Shown here: positions 24,544-32,636 of the stretch, one piece after another
How the letters are laid out: every line of letters starts with the position of its first letter
Position numbering within the stretch: the first letter of the stretch is position 1
NCBI GenBank assembly: GCA_024998685.1
Contig: JACOEH010000052.1
Coordinates: forward strand, 1 to 33,971
Reading direction: 5' to 3'
DNA from: Nitrospira sp.
Lineage (GTDB): Bacteria > Nitrospirota > Nitrospiria > Nitrospirales > Nitrospiraceae
DNA length: 33,971 bases
Made by a program: the position numbers and the translations under genes
The notes under the pieces: model-generated
What the model was told of the DNA's origin: nothing
Seen by the model: the letters and a program-made list of their open reading frames with translations, nothing else
Database searches by the model: none

Positions 24544-25599
24544 TCACAGCTCGTTCAGATGACTGATCAGTTGGCGAAGTCGGCCGGCGCTGCGTCGGTT
24601 AAAATTGAATACGAGTCGAGGAAGATCGCGCAAGGCCGGTTCATCCAGCTCTTCATCCAGTGGACCACGAAGTTCGAATGTGCCGTCTGATAGGATATCG
24701 GCGAATCGACCCCGGAGCTGCTCGAGCTGTTCGGGTGTAATGGTCTGTTTGAGTCGCATCGCGAGTTCCCGTCCCACAAAGCGCATGGAATGGTAGCGCC
24801 GGTAGAATTTGAGGATCTGGCTCACAGCTGCTTCTGCGGAATTGACGATTGCAAAGAGACCCATGTCTTCTTCATTGATCAGCTTCCGGTTCAGCAGTTG
24901 CCTCCTCACAAAGGCCGACCAATCGTCCCAATAGTCGCAACCGGGAGCCTGAAGGCAGATGATCGGTTGGGGATCGCTCTTGCCGGTCTGGGCCAAGGTG
25001 AGGATTTCAAAGCCTTCATCGTGTGTGCCGAACCCTCCCGGGAAGAGGGCGATGGCGTTCGCTTCCTTTTGAAACATCAACTTCCGGGTGAAAAAATATT
25101 TGAAGGTAATGAGCTTCGGGTCGTCGGCGATCGTGGAGTTAGGACCTTGTTCGAACGGCAGCATGATGTTGACGCCGAAGCTGTTCTCGCGTCCGGCACC
25201 CTCTTGAGCGGCACGCATAATCCCATCCGCCCCGCCCGTGATGACCATAAACCCTTCCCGGACGATGGCTTGGGCGAACTGGTAAGCCAGTTCATAATTG
25301 GGATCGTCGGACAGAGTTCGTGCTGAGCCGAAGATGCTGACTTTCTGGCGATGGCGGTATCCGTGGAAGACACTGAATGCATGACGCAATTCTTTGACGG
25401 CACGATTCACGATTTTCACATCCAGGAGGTCTAAGTGCGCGTCGTGGAGTTTCAGTAATCCTGTCAGGAGTTCTGTCATGAGAGCGGCATGCAGGTCATC
25501 TTCACGGCTATCAAGAAGGGCACTGATTTGATGTATGATTTCATCTCGCGATAAGGCGGGACGGGGTCGAATCTGCGGAGATTTGCCGGTCGTATTCAT
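24544..25599 (-). CDS. LOG-family protein (nucleotide 5'-monophosphate nucleosidase-like)
   Basis: Member of the LOG/TIGR00730 family, Rossmann-fold proteins that cleave the N-glycosidic bond of nucleoside monophosphates (PpnN) or activate cytokinin precursors. Seen: 351 residues, VSIFGSAR, ITGGADGIMRAAQEGA, and the family signature FPGGFGTHDEGFE with the conserved Thr, Asp and Glu. The N-terminal 75 residues and C-terminal 90 residues flank the core, as in long bacterial forms. The ATG at 25599 has GAGGA five bases upstream; an earlier in-frame start at 25623 is less likely. Flanked on the same strand by the CBS-PilZ gene and the DHH gene, a set that hints at nucleotide salvage or signalling. 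Confidence 0.9.
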   Translation of the reverse strand: MNTTGKSPQIRPRPALSRDEIIHQISALLDSREDDLHAALMTELLTGLLKLHDAHLDLLDVKIVNRAVKELRHAFSVFHGYRHRQKVSIFGSARTLSDDPNYELAYQFAQAIVREGFMVITGGADGIMRAAQEGAGRENSFGVNIMLPFEQGPNSTIADDPKLITFKYFFTRKLMFQKEANAIALFPGGFGTHDEGFEILTLAQTGKSDPQPIICLQAPGCDYWDDWSAFVRRQLLNRKLINEEDMGLFAIVNSAEAAVSQILKFYRRYHSMRFVGRELAMRLKQTITPEQLEQLRGRFADILSDGTFELRGPLDEELDEPALRDLPRLVFNFNRRSAGRLRQLISHLNEL

Positions 25600-25674
25600 G
25601 GTGTCCTCTCTAGGTGGAGACAAAAAATTGTACCAATGGATCGGACGTTGGTCAAAGATTGGCGGAATCTGGTC

Positions 25675-26451
25675 CTAAGAAGGGTCGAAAGACGTAGGGA
25701 GATTGGCCAGCACCCAGGCTTTGATTCTGGACTGGTCTGCGGGAGAGAGATCGACGAACTGTATCTCTACACCGCGAGGTGCCGCCATAAGGGAACCGGT
25801 CGTGCCGGACACCGGCTCAACTCTCAGGTTATTCAAGACGGTCCCTCGGATGGTCAAAGGACTCATCATCTTAGAGAGGCAAAAGCTCACGAGGACTTTG
25901 GTTCCCGGCAACAGCAGCGCGGAAGACTCCACCTTGGCCCCGGCATGGCTGAGTTGTGAGATGGCGACCTCATGCTCAGCTCCAACACGCTCTCCCTCCA
26001 TGACACTGATGGTGGCGGAGATGTTCGTCGCGCATCGCTTTGGAGAAAGAATCAGGTCTCTCGCGGTGAGGACGCCGACCGGTTGATCTTGTTTCGTGAC
26101 GATGAGGATCGGTGTCCCGGCTGACATCATAAGCGCCGAGGCTTCATCCATTACTCGATCGTACTCGATGAATTGGACAGGTCGTGTCATGATGGTTCGG
26201 ACTTCGATGTCATCCGGTTCGAGGCCCTGCGCGACGACTTTTTTGACGATGTCGGTCGGTGTCATGAGTCCGAATCGAGACTCCGTGTCCTTGACCAGAA
26301 GGCAAGGCATTCGCTCTCGTTCCAGGAGCGATGCCGCTTCGGTGACCGATACGTCGCCTGGAATCTGAACGACGCCGGGTGTCATCATATGTGCAACCAA
26401 TATGGTCTGGTGATCCGCGGCTTTTTGCTGGTGATCGCCCTTGTCCGCCAT
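25675..26451 (-). CDS. CBS-pair and PilZ domain protein
   Basis: Likely regulatory protein of 258 residues. Seen: two CBS motifs (about residues 20-75 and 85-140: VAHMMTP...LMTPTDIVKKV and VRTIMTRP...VGVLTARDLI), which pair to bind adenine nucleotides, followed by a PilZ-like beta-barrel (about 145-255, ATISVMEGERVGAEHEVAI, then VEIQFVDLSPADQSRI). The c-di-GMP motifs are weak: the D/NxSxxG position reads QLSHAG and no clean RxxxR is seen, so c-di-GMP binding is doubtful. A fusion of adenylate sensing with a PilZ fold suggests a switch responding to energy state. It is the first gene of the minus-strand block, divergent from the MNIO gene. Confidence 0.85.
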   Translation of the reverse strand: MADKGDHQQKAADHQTILVAHMMTPGVVQIPGDVSVTEAASLLERERMPCLLVKDTESRFGLMTPTDIVKKVVAQGLEPDDIEVRTIMTRPVQFIEYDRVMDEASALMMSAGTPILIVTKQDQPVGVLTARDLILSPKRCATNISATISVMEGERVGAEHEVAISQLSHAGAKVESSALLLPGTKVLVSFCLSKMMSPLTIRGTVLNNLRVEPVSGTTGSLMAAPRGVEIQFVDLSPADQSRIKAWVLANLPTSFDPS

Positions 26452-26554
26452 TCCTTAGCGAGATCCTCTTTTCTCACGAATCTGTCCCCCTCCTGGCCGC
26501 AATGTATGCCAAGTATAGCAGAAGGTTCCTTGGGACCATGAGAGGGTGAAAGTC

Positions 26555-26584
26555 TTGTCATTCAATGGTTTGACGGCATACACT
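26555..26584 (+). promoter_or_regulatory. Candidate sigma-70 promoter for the MNIO/dus/maf block
   Basis: TTGTCA and TACACT separated by 18 bp form a plausible -35/-10 pair. Transcription would start near 26591, which leaves almost no leader for a TTG start at 26596 and so favours the ATG at 26620 for the downstream gene. Promoter calls by eye are weak. Confidence 0.3.
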
Positions 26585-26619
26585 AGGAATGCATTTTGAC
26601 CGAAGGCAAGCGAGAAACA

Positions 26620-28098
26620 ATGGTGTCGAGTGGGTCTTACCATAGAGAGTTCATTCATCGGCTCGGGACAATTCCGGTGCATGGGCTGGGCCTCTCCGTT
26701 GATATTCATGCTCCCGACCTCACTAGCTTGCGGCGAAGCCTACAAGAACGTCAAGTGCCGCCTGCCTACTTTGAAGTGTTCCGTGCGGCTTCCATGGCTT
26801 TGTCATCCACCAGGAAAGAGGTCGGCGCCGGTCTGCTGACATACCATGGCGAAGGGTTGTGGATCACTCAGCCCGAGATGGCCGGTTCTAGAGCGTTTGG
26901 ACGGCAAATCTCTGAGGCTGCGGAACAACTGAGGATTTTGCAAAGTGCCTGGCTGAATCATGAATGTGCGACAAAATATCTCGCCGGCTATTATTATGGG
27001 ACCTATCTTCCCCCCCTCTACACTCCGTTAAGCGCGAAGGTGGTGGCTGATAATACACGATTGATCCAACGTCTGCTCGATCAACAGTGTCGTTTGGCCA
27101 ATGGAAGCACGCCGTTGGTCCTGCTTGAAATGCCGCCGCTCACCTACTTTGTCGCAGGGACAATGTCCATCCCAAAGTTTTTCCGGGTCGTCAGCGAACA
27201 AGCTTCCTGCGGTCTGGTCTTGGACGTGGGCCATCTCTGGACGGTGTTTCGATATTCCGGAGCGCATCGAGCCATGTCGCTCACACGATTTGTCGATGAA
27301 TTCCTCAACGAGTTCCCTATGGATCGTGTGGTTGAGATTCACGTGGCGGGTCTGGGCATTCATGCATTACACCGAGCCCTCGCTCCACGGCTGAACGGTG
27401 GCATGGGCGATGATGCGCTTCCTGCCTGGATCGATGACCATGCCGCCCCCATTCCGACCGTCTTGTTCGAGATGCTCGATCAGATTCTATGCCATCCTGA
27501 GCTCACCAGCCTGAAAGGCCTTGCCTTGGAGGTAGATACAAAACCGGTCGCATTGATCGTGGATGAATTTGCAGAATTCTCCAGACGCTATGGGCCGCTG
27601 TTCCGCCGACCAAGCTCCACCGAGCAGGCCGAACTAGATTTCAAGATCCGCTCATTGCCAGAAGGGCAGATGGCGGTACCCGACATGCCCATTCTACAGG
27701 CGGCCTATGATCGATATGCACGCGTCCTAGCGGGAAAAGCCGAGCCGGTGGGAACGGAATGGAACCAAGGCACGGCCGGTATCCAAGATTTGGATCTTTA
27801 TCGTTCCGTCTATCTCCCGTATGAAATTCTTCACTGGGGAGGAAAGGTGGAGGACATGTTTGTAGAATCCTGTCGTCGTCTCAGAGAGCGTGATGTATCG
27901 CTCGATGGATTTGTGGCGTTCTGGTTCAGAGAGCCTCGGCCTTTCTCCGGCATCTATGATTTCTTTTTGCTGAAAGTCGAACGGTTCGTGGAGTTTGTCA
28001 ATGAGGTAGCGCCGGAGTTACAAGACATTGCCGAAGCAGAGGCTCAGGAGCTTCGTCGCGCCTACCGTTTTGCCAACGAACCCGCCGTCCCAGTGTAA
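26620..28098 (+). CDS. Divergent DUF692/MNIO-family protein with C-terminal extension
   Basis: TIM-barrel protein related to the multinuclear non-haem iron oxidative enzymes (UPF0276: MbnB, TglH, ChrH), which modify cysteines in ribosomal peptides. Seen: 492 residues. The first 310 align by eye in order with the family: HGEGL (His76; usual HGVGL), LLEMPP (Glu170; usual LLENP), LVLDVGH (Asp202, His205; usual LLLDVNN), EIHVAG (His241; usual EIHLAGH), IDDHAAP (Asp272, His274) and LALEVD (Glu304; usual LIEWD). Several consensus Asn and one His are replaced. Residues 310-492 form a helical, unrecognised extension. An in-frame TTG at 26596 with AGGA upstream is an alternative start. A dus gene follows 10 bp later. 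No MbnC-type partner or obvious precursor peptide is adjacent, so function is open. Confidence 0.72.
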   Translation: MVSSGSYHREFIHRLGTIPVHGLGLSVDIHAPDLTSLRRSLQERQVPPAYFEVFRAASMALSSTRKEVGAGLLTYHGEGLWITQPEMAGSRAFGRQISEAAEQLRILQSAWLNHECATKYLAGYYYGTYLPPLYTPLSAKVVADNTRLIQRLLDQQCRLANGSTPLVLLEMPPLTYFVAGTMSIPKFFRVVSEQASCGLVLDVGHLWTVFRYSGAHRAMSLTRFVDEFLNEFPMDRVVEIHVAGLGIHALHRALAPRLNGGMGDDALPAWIDDHAAPIPTVLFEMLDQILCHPELTSLKGLALEVDTKPVALIVDEFAEFSRRYGPLFRRPSSTEQAELDFKIRSLPEGQMAVPDMPILQAAYDRYARVLAGKAEPVGTEWNQGTAGIQDLDLYRSVYLPYEILHWGGKVEDMFVESCRRLRERDVSLDGFVAFWFREPRPFSGIYDFFLLKVERFVEFVNEVAPELQDIAEAEAQELRRAYRFANEPAVPV

Positions 28099-28108
28099 GA
28101 GAGCTGAT

Positions 28109-29281
28109 ATGAATTTTTGGCTGAGCCTCCCCCGCCCAATCATAGGGTTGTCCCCAATGGACGGTGTGACCGATGCCTGCTTTCGATCTGTCATCGCTCA
28201 GCAGGGGAAGCCGGACGTCAGCTTTACAGAATTTACGCATGTCCATGACGTCTGTCACGGAGCGGAGATTCACTTGGAGACACTCCTGTACAGCGAGAGG
28301 GAGCGTCCGATCGTGGCGCAGCTCTATGGGAAAGACCCGAATCTCTTTTATTTGGCGGCACAGGCTGTGTGCGAATTGGGATTCGACGGACTGGACATCA
28401 ACATGGGTTGTCCGTCGAAGAGCGTGGCATCGTCCGGGTCTGGTGCCGGACTGATCCGCACTCCGGAACTGGCTCGCACGATCATGCAAGCAGCCAAACG
28501 TGGAATCGAGGATTGGGCCGGCGGACAGACACTTGAACAGGCAGGCTTTAAGCCGGCGCGAGTTGCCGTCTTTGAACGGTTGAATAGGCAACGCGGCAAA
28601 ACCGGTCCGACCTTGCGACGCCGGCTGCCCCTTTCCGTGAAGACACGCCTTGGCTATGAGGCGGTGACGGTGGAGGGATGGGTCGAAGAGCTTTTGATGG
28701 AACAACCCGCCGTGATCTCGCTCCATGGGCGAACGCTCCGGCAAATGTATCGGGGCATGGCGGACTGGTCGGCCATTGGGCGCGCGGCCTCGTTGGTGAA
28801 GGGAACGGGAACATTGTTGGTGGGAAATGGGGACATTCAAAGCCTTGACGACATCGGGGTACGAGTTCGCGAAACCCGAGTAGATGGAGTGTTGGTCGGG
28901 CGCGGTGTGCTTGGCGCACCATGGTTCTTTCGTTCAAAAGAGCAGGCCCGCATGCGAGCCCGTGGTATGGATGGTACGGACGTCGGACGAGATCCCGGTG
29001 AGGTTTCGCTGAACGAGCGCTTCGCCGTGTTGGCCGATCATGCGCAACAATTCCAGGCACTGGGTGGGGAACAGCAATTCTATCGTATGCGGAAACATCT
29101 AGGCTGGTATTGTAAAGGCTTTCCACATGCCGCTTCGCTTCGCGCGCGTATGGTGCGGGTCTCTTCGGTCGAAGAACTCCATGCCCTCCTCGAAGATTTT
29201 CAGAATCGGCCGGAAGTAACGGATCTACCCCAAGCTGAATCAGCCGATGAGCCGAGTGCGCTGGTCTCACGATGCAGCTAG
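28109..29281 (+). CDS. dus: tRNA-dihydrouridine synthase
   Basis: FMN enzyme that reduces uridines in tRNA to dihydrouridine. Seen: LSPMDGVTDACFRSVI at the N-terminus, VAQLYGKDP, the active-site motif NMGCPSK with Cys101 as proton donor, SVKTRLGY, ISLHGRTLRQMY, and GNGDIQS, the standard Dus order, then a C-terminal helical domain. The protein has 390 residues, longer than most because of an insertion of about 35 residues (IEDWAGGQTLEQAGF and following) before SVKTRLGY. The ATG at 28109 was chosen since it begins just ahead of the conserved barrel; the frame extends into the MNIO gene. Its stop overlaps maf by 10 bp. Subfamily (DusA/B/C) not settled. Confidence 0.92.
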   Translation: MNFWLSLPRPIIGLSPMDGVTDACFRSVIAQQGKPDVSFTEFTHVHDVCHGAEIHLETLLYSERERPIVAQLYGKDPNLFYLAAQAVCELGFDGLDINMGCPSKSVASSGSGAGLIRTPELARTIMQAAKRGIEDWAGGQTLEQAGFKPARVAVFERLNRQRGKTGPTLRRRLPLSVKTRLGYEAVTVEGWVEELLMEQPAVISLHGRTLRQMYRGMADWSAIGRAASLVKGTGTLLVGNGDIQSLDDIGVRVRETRVDGVLVGRGVLGAPWFFRSKEQARMRARGMDGTDVGRDPGEVSLNERFAVLADHAQQFQALGGEQQFYRMRKHLGWYCKGFPHAASLRARMVRVSSVEELHALLEDFQNRPEVTDLPQAESADEPSALVSRCS

Positions 29282-29904
29282 TGCTGGCGTCGAGTTCACC
29301 ACGCCGCCAAGCACTCCTGGCCTTGCTAGGTCTTTCCTTCGAGGTGTATCCGTCTGAATTTCATGAGCACCCCACAGAGGGGTTGTCACCTATCGAGCAG
29401 GTCAGGCGCTTCGCTCTCGAAAAAGCTCGATCCGTGGCACTGGCGAGGCCGCGAGCTCTCGTGCTCGGCAGCGACACGGTGATTAATCTCGACAGCCGAC
29501 TGCTCGGGAAGCCGGTGGATCTTGAAGACGCACGCGCCATGCTGACACGTCTGGCCGGCCGTTCCCATCATGTCTATACTGCCGTCGCCTTATGCGACTA
29601 TGAGCAAAACATTGAGTCGGTTGAGGTTGCTACGGCGGAAGTTCGGATGAAAGCGGATGACGGACAGCTTTACGAGCGGTATCTTGCAACAGAGGAATCG
29701 ATGGACAAAGCCGGTGCCTATGCGATCCAAGGGGCCGGAGGAGACCTGGTGGAACGGATCGACGGCGACTATACGACCGTGGTGGGATTTCCGCTGAAGC
29801 TGGTGGCGCATCTGCTTCGGTCAGCTGGTTATCCTATTCTCGTAAACATAGAAGACCTGTATCGGCACAAGCCGTATGCGAATTGGAATCGATTCGCGGC
29901 CTAA
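29272..29904 (+). CDS. maf: Maf-family nucleotide pyrophosphatase
   Basis: House-cleaning NTP pyrophosphatase that hydrolyses non-canonical or pyrimidine nucleoside triphosphates such as dTTP/UTP to monophosphates. Seen: LASSSPRRQALL at the very start, VLGSDTVI with the conserved Asp, GKPVDLEDARAML, and DKAGAYAIQGAGG, all Maf hallmarks; 210 residues is slightly longer than the usual 190-200. The ATG lies inside the end of dus (10-bp overlap), so translation is coupled. Which triphosphate it prefers cannot be read here. Confidence 0.94.
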   Translation: MQLVLASSSPRRQALLALLGLSFEVYPSEFHEHPTEGLSPIEQVRRFALEKARSVALARPRALVLGSDTVINLDSRLLGKPVDLEDARAMLTRLAGRSHHVYTAVALCDYEQNIESVEVATAEVRMKADDGQLYERYLATEESMDKAGAYAIQGAGGDLVERIDGDYTTVVGFPLKLVAHLLRSAGYPILVNIEDLYRHKPYANWNRFAA

Positions 29905-29996
29905 TTGCAAAGGCATGACGGGTTCCCTACAATGCACCCCATCCATCTAATTTTGCGTTGGACCGTCGCCATGCCGGCGCTGTATAAAGGGAAGGT

Positions 29997-30644
29997 ATGA
30001 CTTTTTGCAAACAGATTGCGTCACTGTTGGGCTTCATCGGAATCCTTGTGACAGGGAACAGCGGTGTGTGGGCGATTGATGTCAATCTGTCGTCGGACGA
30101 GGCGCACAAAGCATTAGAGATTGGGCGAATTCCGATGGAAAAGGCCAATTCGCCCGAAGATGTGAAGAAGGTCCTTCAGCAGGCATCCTTAGCGACTCGC
30201 GTAGGGACTGATCCGGAGAAAGAACCCTGCGGCGCGAGCGCTGTTCTTCGCACCAAGCGGTATCGGCTGGAGGCCTTTGGTCGCCAAGAGGCGGCAGAAT
30301 CGAAGAAGCGGAAGACGGACGTGCGCATGCCCGAGGAGTTCATCCAGAAAGTGATGGACATGCCCAATATGGAAATGGACGTGCAGTTGTGCGGCGATGA
30401 CGAGTATTTCGCCGAGGGCGCATTGATTGAATTGCAGCAAGGATCGAAGCGGATCAAGCCCATCGATATCGGCAAGGCAGAACGAGGGCGAAAGAACGAA
30501 GGCAGCGGCCCGGTCTACCGGTCACGGTTCACGGCGCTCTTCGCCTATGAACAGTTTGACCCCGCTGCATCGTCGGTGTTCGTCATCAATCTGCAAGACG
30601 GGAAAGAGATCAGAATTCCAGCCGATTTCTCTAAAGTGAAGTAA
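29997..30644 (+). CDS. Secreted protein of unknown function
   Basis: A 215-residue protein with a clear signal peptide (FCKQIASLLGFIGILVTGNSGVWA, likely cleavage after VWA), so probably periplasmic. The mature part is charged, with two cysteines (in EPCGAS and VQLCGDD) that could form a disulfide, and no family was recognised. The middle is helical and Lys/Arg-rich; the end (FTALFAYEQFDPAASSVFVIN) looks like beta strands. AAAGGGAAGG precedes the ATG at 29997. It follows maf by 92 bp on the same strand and may be the last gene of that block. Coding is well supported by length, ribosome site and signal sequence; function is not. Confidence 0.75.
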   Translation: MTFCKQIASLLGFIGILVTGNSGVWAIDVNLSSDEAHKALEIGRIPMEKANSPEDVKKVLQQASLATRVGTDPEKEPCGASAVLRTKRYRLEAFGRQEAAESKKRKTDVRMPEEFIQKVMDMPNMEMDVQLCGDDEYFAEGALIELQQGSKRIKPIDIGKAERGRKNEGSGPVYRSRFTALFAYEQFDPAASSVFVINLQDGKEIRIPADFSKVK

Positions 30645-30707
30645 ACGCCGGTCATCTCTTATCAGTTTATTGCGCCAGTCTCCTAAGCTGGTTGCGCACG
30701 CCTCCTG

Positions 30708-32200
30708 TTAAAACAATTGATACCGCTGCGCCAGCGGCAGCACGATCGCCGGTTCGCAGATGAGCGGCACACCGTCGGCCGTCACGATGTACGTCTCTGG
30801 ATCGACTTCCACTTTCGGGAGCGCGTCGTTCAGCTTGAGATCGCGCTTCCCCACATGACGGCAGTTTTTCACCGCAGACACACGCCGTTGCAAACCAAGC
30901 CGCTTGGGGATCTCATGGTCCAAGGCAGCCTGAGACACGAAGGTAAAGCTGGTGCTGGACAGGGCACGACCGAAGGCGCCGAACATCGGCCGGCTGATCG
31001 TCGGCTTCGGCGTCGGGATCGATGCATTGGCATCGCCCATTTGAGCTTGAGCAATAAAGCCGCTCTTCAACACCATTTCCGGCTTCACGCCGAAGAATTC
31101 CGGCCTCCAGATGACCAGGTCGGCGATCTTGCCGACTTCGACGGAGCCGACTTCATGGGCGATGCCGTGGGTAATGGCCGGATTGATCGTATACTTGGCC
31201 ACATAGCGTCTGGCCCGGAAGTTATCATTCTGACCGGCATCCTTCCCGCTCGTGGGCGTGAGGTGCCCCCGCTGGGCTTTCATCTTATGGGCGGTCTGCC
31301 ACGTGCGCGTGATGACTTCCCCGACGCGGCCCATCGCCTGCGAGTCCGACGACATGATGCTGATGGCCCCCATGTCGTGCAGGATATCTTCTGCGGCAAT
31401 GGTCTCACGGCGAATGCGGGATTCCGCAAAGGCCACGTCTTCCGGAATCCGCGGGTTTAGGTTGTGGCAGACGATCAACATGTCCAGATGCTCATCCATC
31501 GTATTCACGGTAAACGGCATCGTGGGGTGTAGCTAGCATATGCTGTCTACATAAACGGCATCGTGGGGTTGGTCGAGGACGGCAACACGTTCGGCTCGCC
31601 GCAAATTTTAATAATGTCCGGCGCGTGGCCGCCGCCGGCGCCCTCCGTGTGGAAGCTATGAATCGCCCGCCCCTTGATGGCCTTGATGGTATCCTCGATA
31701 TAACCGGCCTCATTGAGCGTATCCGTATGGATCGCCACCTGCACATCGTAGCGATCCGCCACGCTCAAGCACGTATCGATCGCAGCCGGCGTGGTGCCCC
31801 AGTCTTCATGTAGCTTCAGGCCGAGCGCCCCCGCCTCAATCTGTTCATGCAACCCTTCCGGGCGTGACGCATTGCCCTTGCCAAAGAAACCGAGATTGAT
31901 GGGAATGCCCTCCGATGCTTCCAGCATGCGATGAATGTTCCAGGGCCCCGGCGTGCAGGTCGTCGCACTGGTTCCGCTTGCAGGGCCGGTCCCGCCGCCG
32001 ATCATCGTCGTCAGGCCGGCCGACAACGCTTCCCAACATTGCTGGGGACAAATGAAGTGGATGTGTGAATCGATCCCACCGGCGGTGATGATCCGGCCTT
32101 CTCCGGAGATGGCTTCGGTCCTCGGACCGATCTCCATGCCCGGCGTAACATTCGGCATCATCGGAATTGCCGGCATGACCACGCGCCGACCGATCTTGAC
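30708..32200 (-). pseudogene. ureC: Urease alpha subunit, broken
   Basis: Remnant of the nickel-binding catalytic subunit that hydrolyses urea to ammonia and carbamate. Two frames together cover about 500 of the usual 570 residues. The first (to 31547) keeps [27 protein letters not shown], the carbamylated-lysine segment [25 protein letters not shown] and [13 protein letters not shown]; the second (30708-31520) keeps [40 protein letters not shown] and the C-terminus LPLAQRY. A 41-bp insertion near 31511-31569 shifts the frame and brings a stop just after TNPTMPF. The N-terminal 100 or so residues are missing, replaced by transposase-like sequence, with small frame disruptions near 32150-32200. 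No ureA, ureB or accessory gene is present. Otherwise the sequence is well kept, so the damage seems recent. Confidence 0.88.
31511..31569. repeat. 18-bp direct repeat flanking a 23-bp near-palindrome in ureC
   Basis: TAAACGGCATCGTGGGGT occurs at 31511-31528 and again at 31552-31569. Between them (31529-31551) lies a foreign 23-bp piece built around the palindrome AGCATATGCT with GTAG and CTAC outer arms, mismatched at two positions per side. Removing one repeat plus the spacer (41 bp) restores the ureC reading frame exactly. It may be a miniature insertion with target duplication, a template-switch mutation, or an assembly error. Confidence 0.9.
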
Positions 32201-32205
32201 CAGGA

Positions 32206-32450
32206 TCAACTTCGACAACCGCGTGTAGCCAGGCACTTCAATTCGTTCACGCATTAGGATATCGGCACAGCGCCAGAAGATGACTGTGGGCTTGACGTGC
32301 GACTGAACCATGCCGGTGATTTCGTTGAGCAAGAGACGGGACGCCCCAGATGCGAAGATACGGAAACCCTGGAAGGTCCGGATTGTGGCTGGTGACATCG
32401 CCGGGTGTGTGCGCTTGTTGGAAGACACAAGCGTCGGGCATTATCGTAGG
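32206..32450 (-). pseudogene. Tn3-type transposase N-terminal fragment (DUF4158-like)
   Basis: The open frame that runs into ureC begins with sequence unlike any urease: [11 protein letters not shown], then [20 protein letters not shown], then [19 protein letters not shown]. This order (a GF-R-F segment, M-V-x-S-x-x-K-P-x-x-I-F, and RxIEVPxYxxLxxLI) is what I recall for the N-terminal DUF4158 region of Tn3-family transposases. Upstream of about 32400 the likeness continues in another frame (AYDNAR near 32450), so the fragment is itself frameshifted. The rest of the transposase and its inverted repeats are absent here. It is fused in frame to the ureC remnant. Confidence 0.6.
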
Positions 32451-32636
32451 CCTCAGTCCCATCACGCTTCAGGCAAGGTCACGAATAATGTGTGGTAGGG
32501 GTACCTCATCAGTCGGATGGCAACGTGATAGTTGGACAGGCAAAGGGTAACGCATCGGCGCGATAAGGAGAGGCAAGAAGTGAGGATGAGACGGGATTAC
32601 CGTGCGACGGTGGAGTGTTTATATATATGGAACTCA

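Noticed and set aside
24535-24546. AAAGATGGCTCA near the LOG stop, same 12 bases as the left arm of the terminator at 20754
   Set aside because: No matching complementary arm nearby, so no hairpin forms; a 12-base match alone is not evidence of a mobile repeat.
26455-26709. 84-residue minus-strand frame overlapping the MNIO promoter region
   Set aside because: Overlaps both the divergent promoter and the start of the MNIO gene, with no motif.
30717-31460. 247-residue plus-strand open frame opposite ureC
   Set aside because: Antisense shadow of conserved urease sequence.
32597-32625. TTACCG and TATATA with a 17-bp spacer as a porin promoter
   Set aside because: The -35 match is poor and the implied transcription start leaves only about five bases before the ATG.
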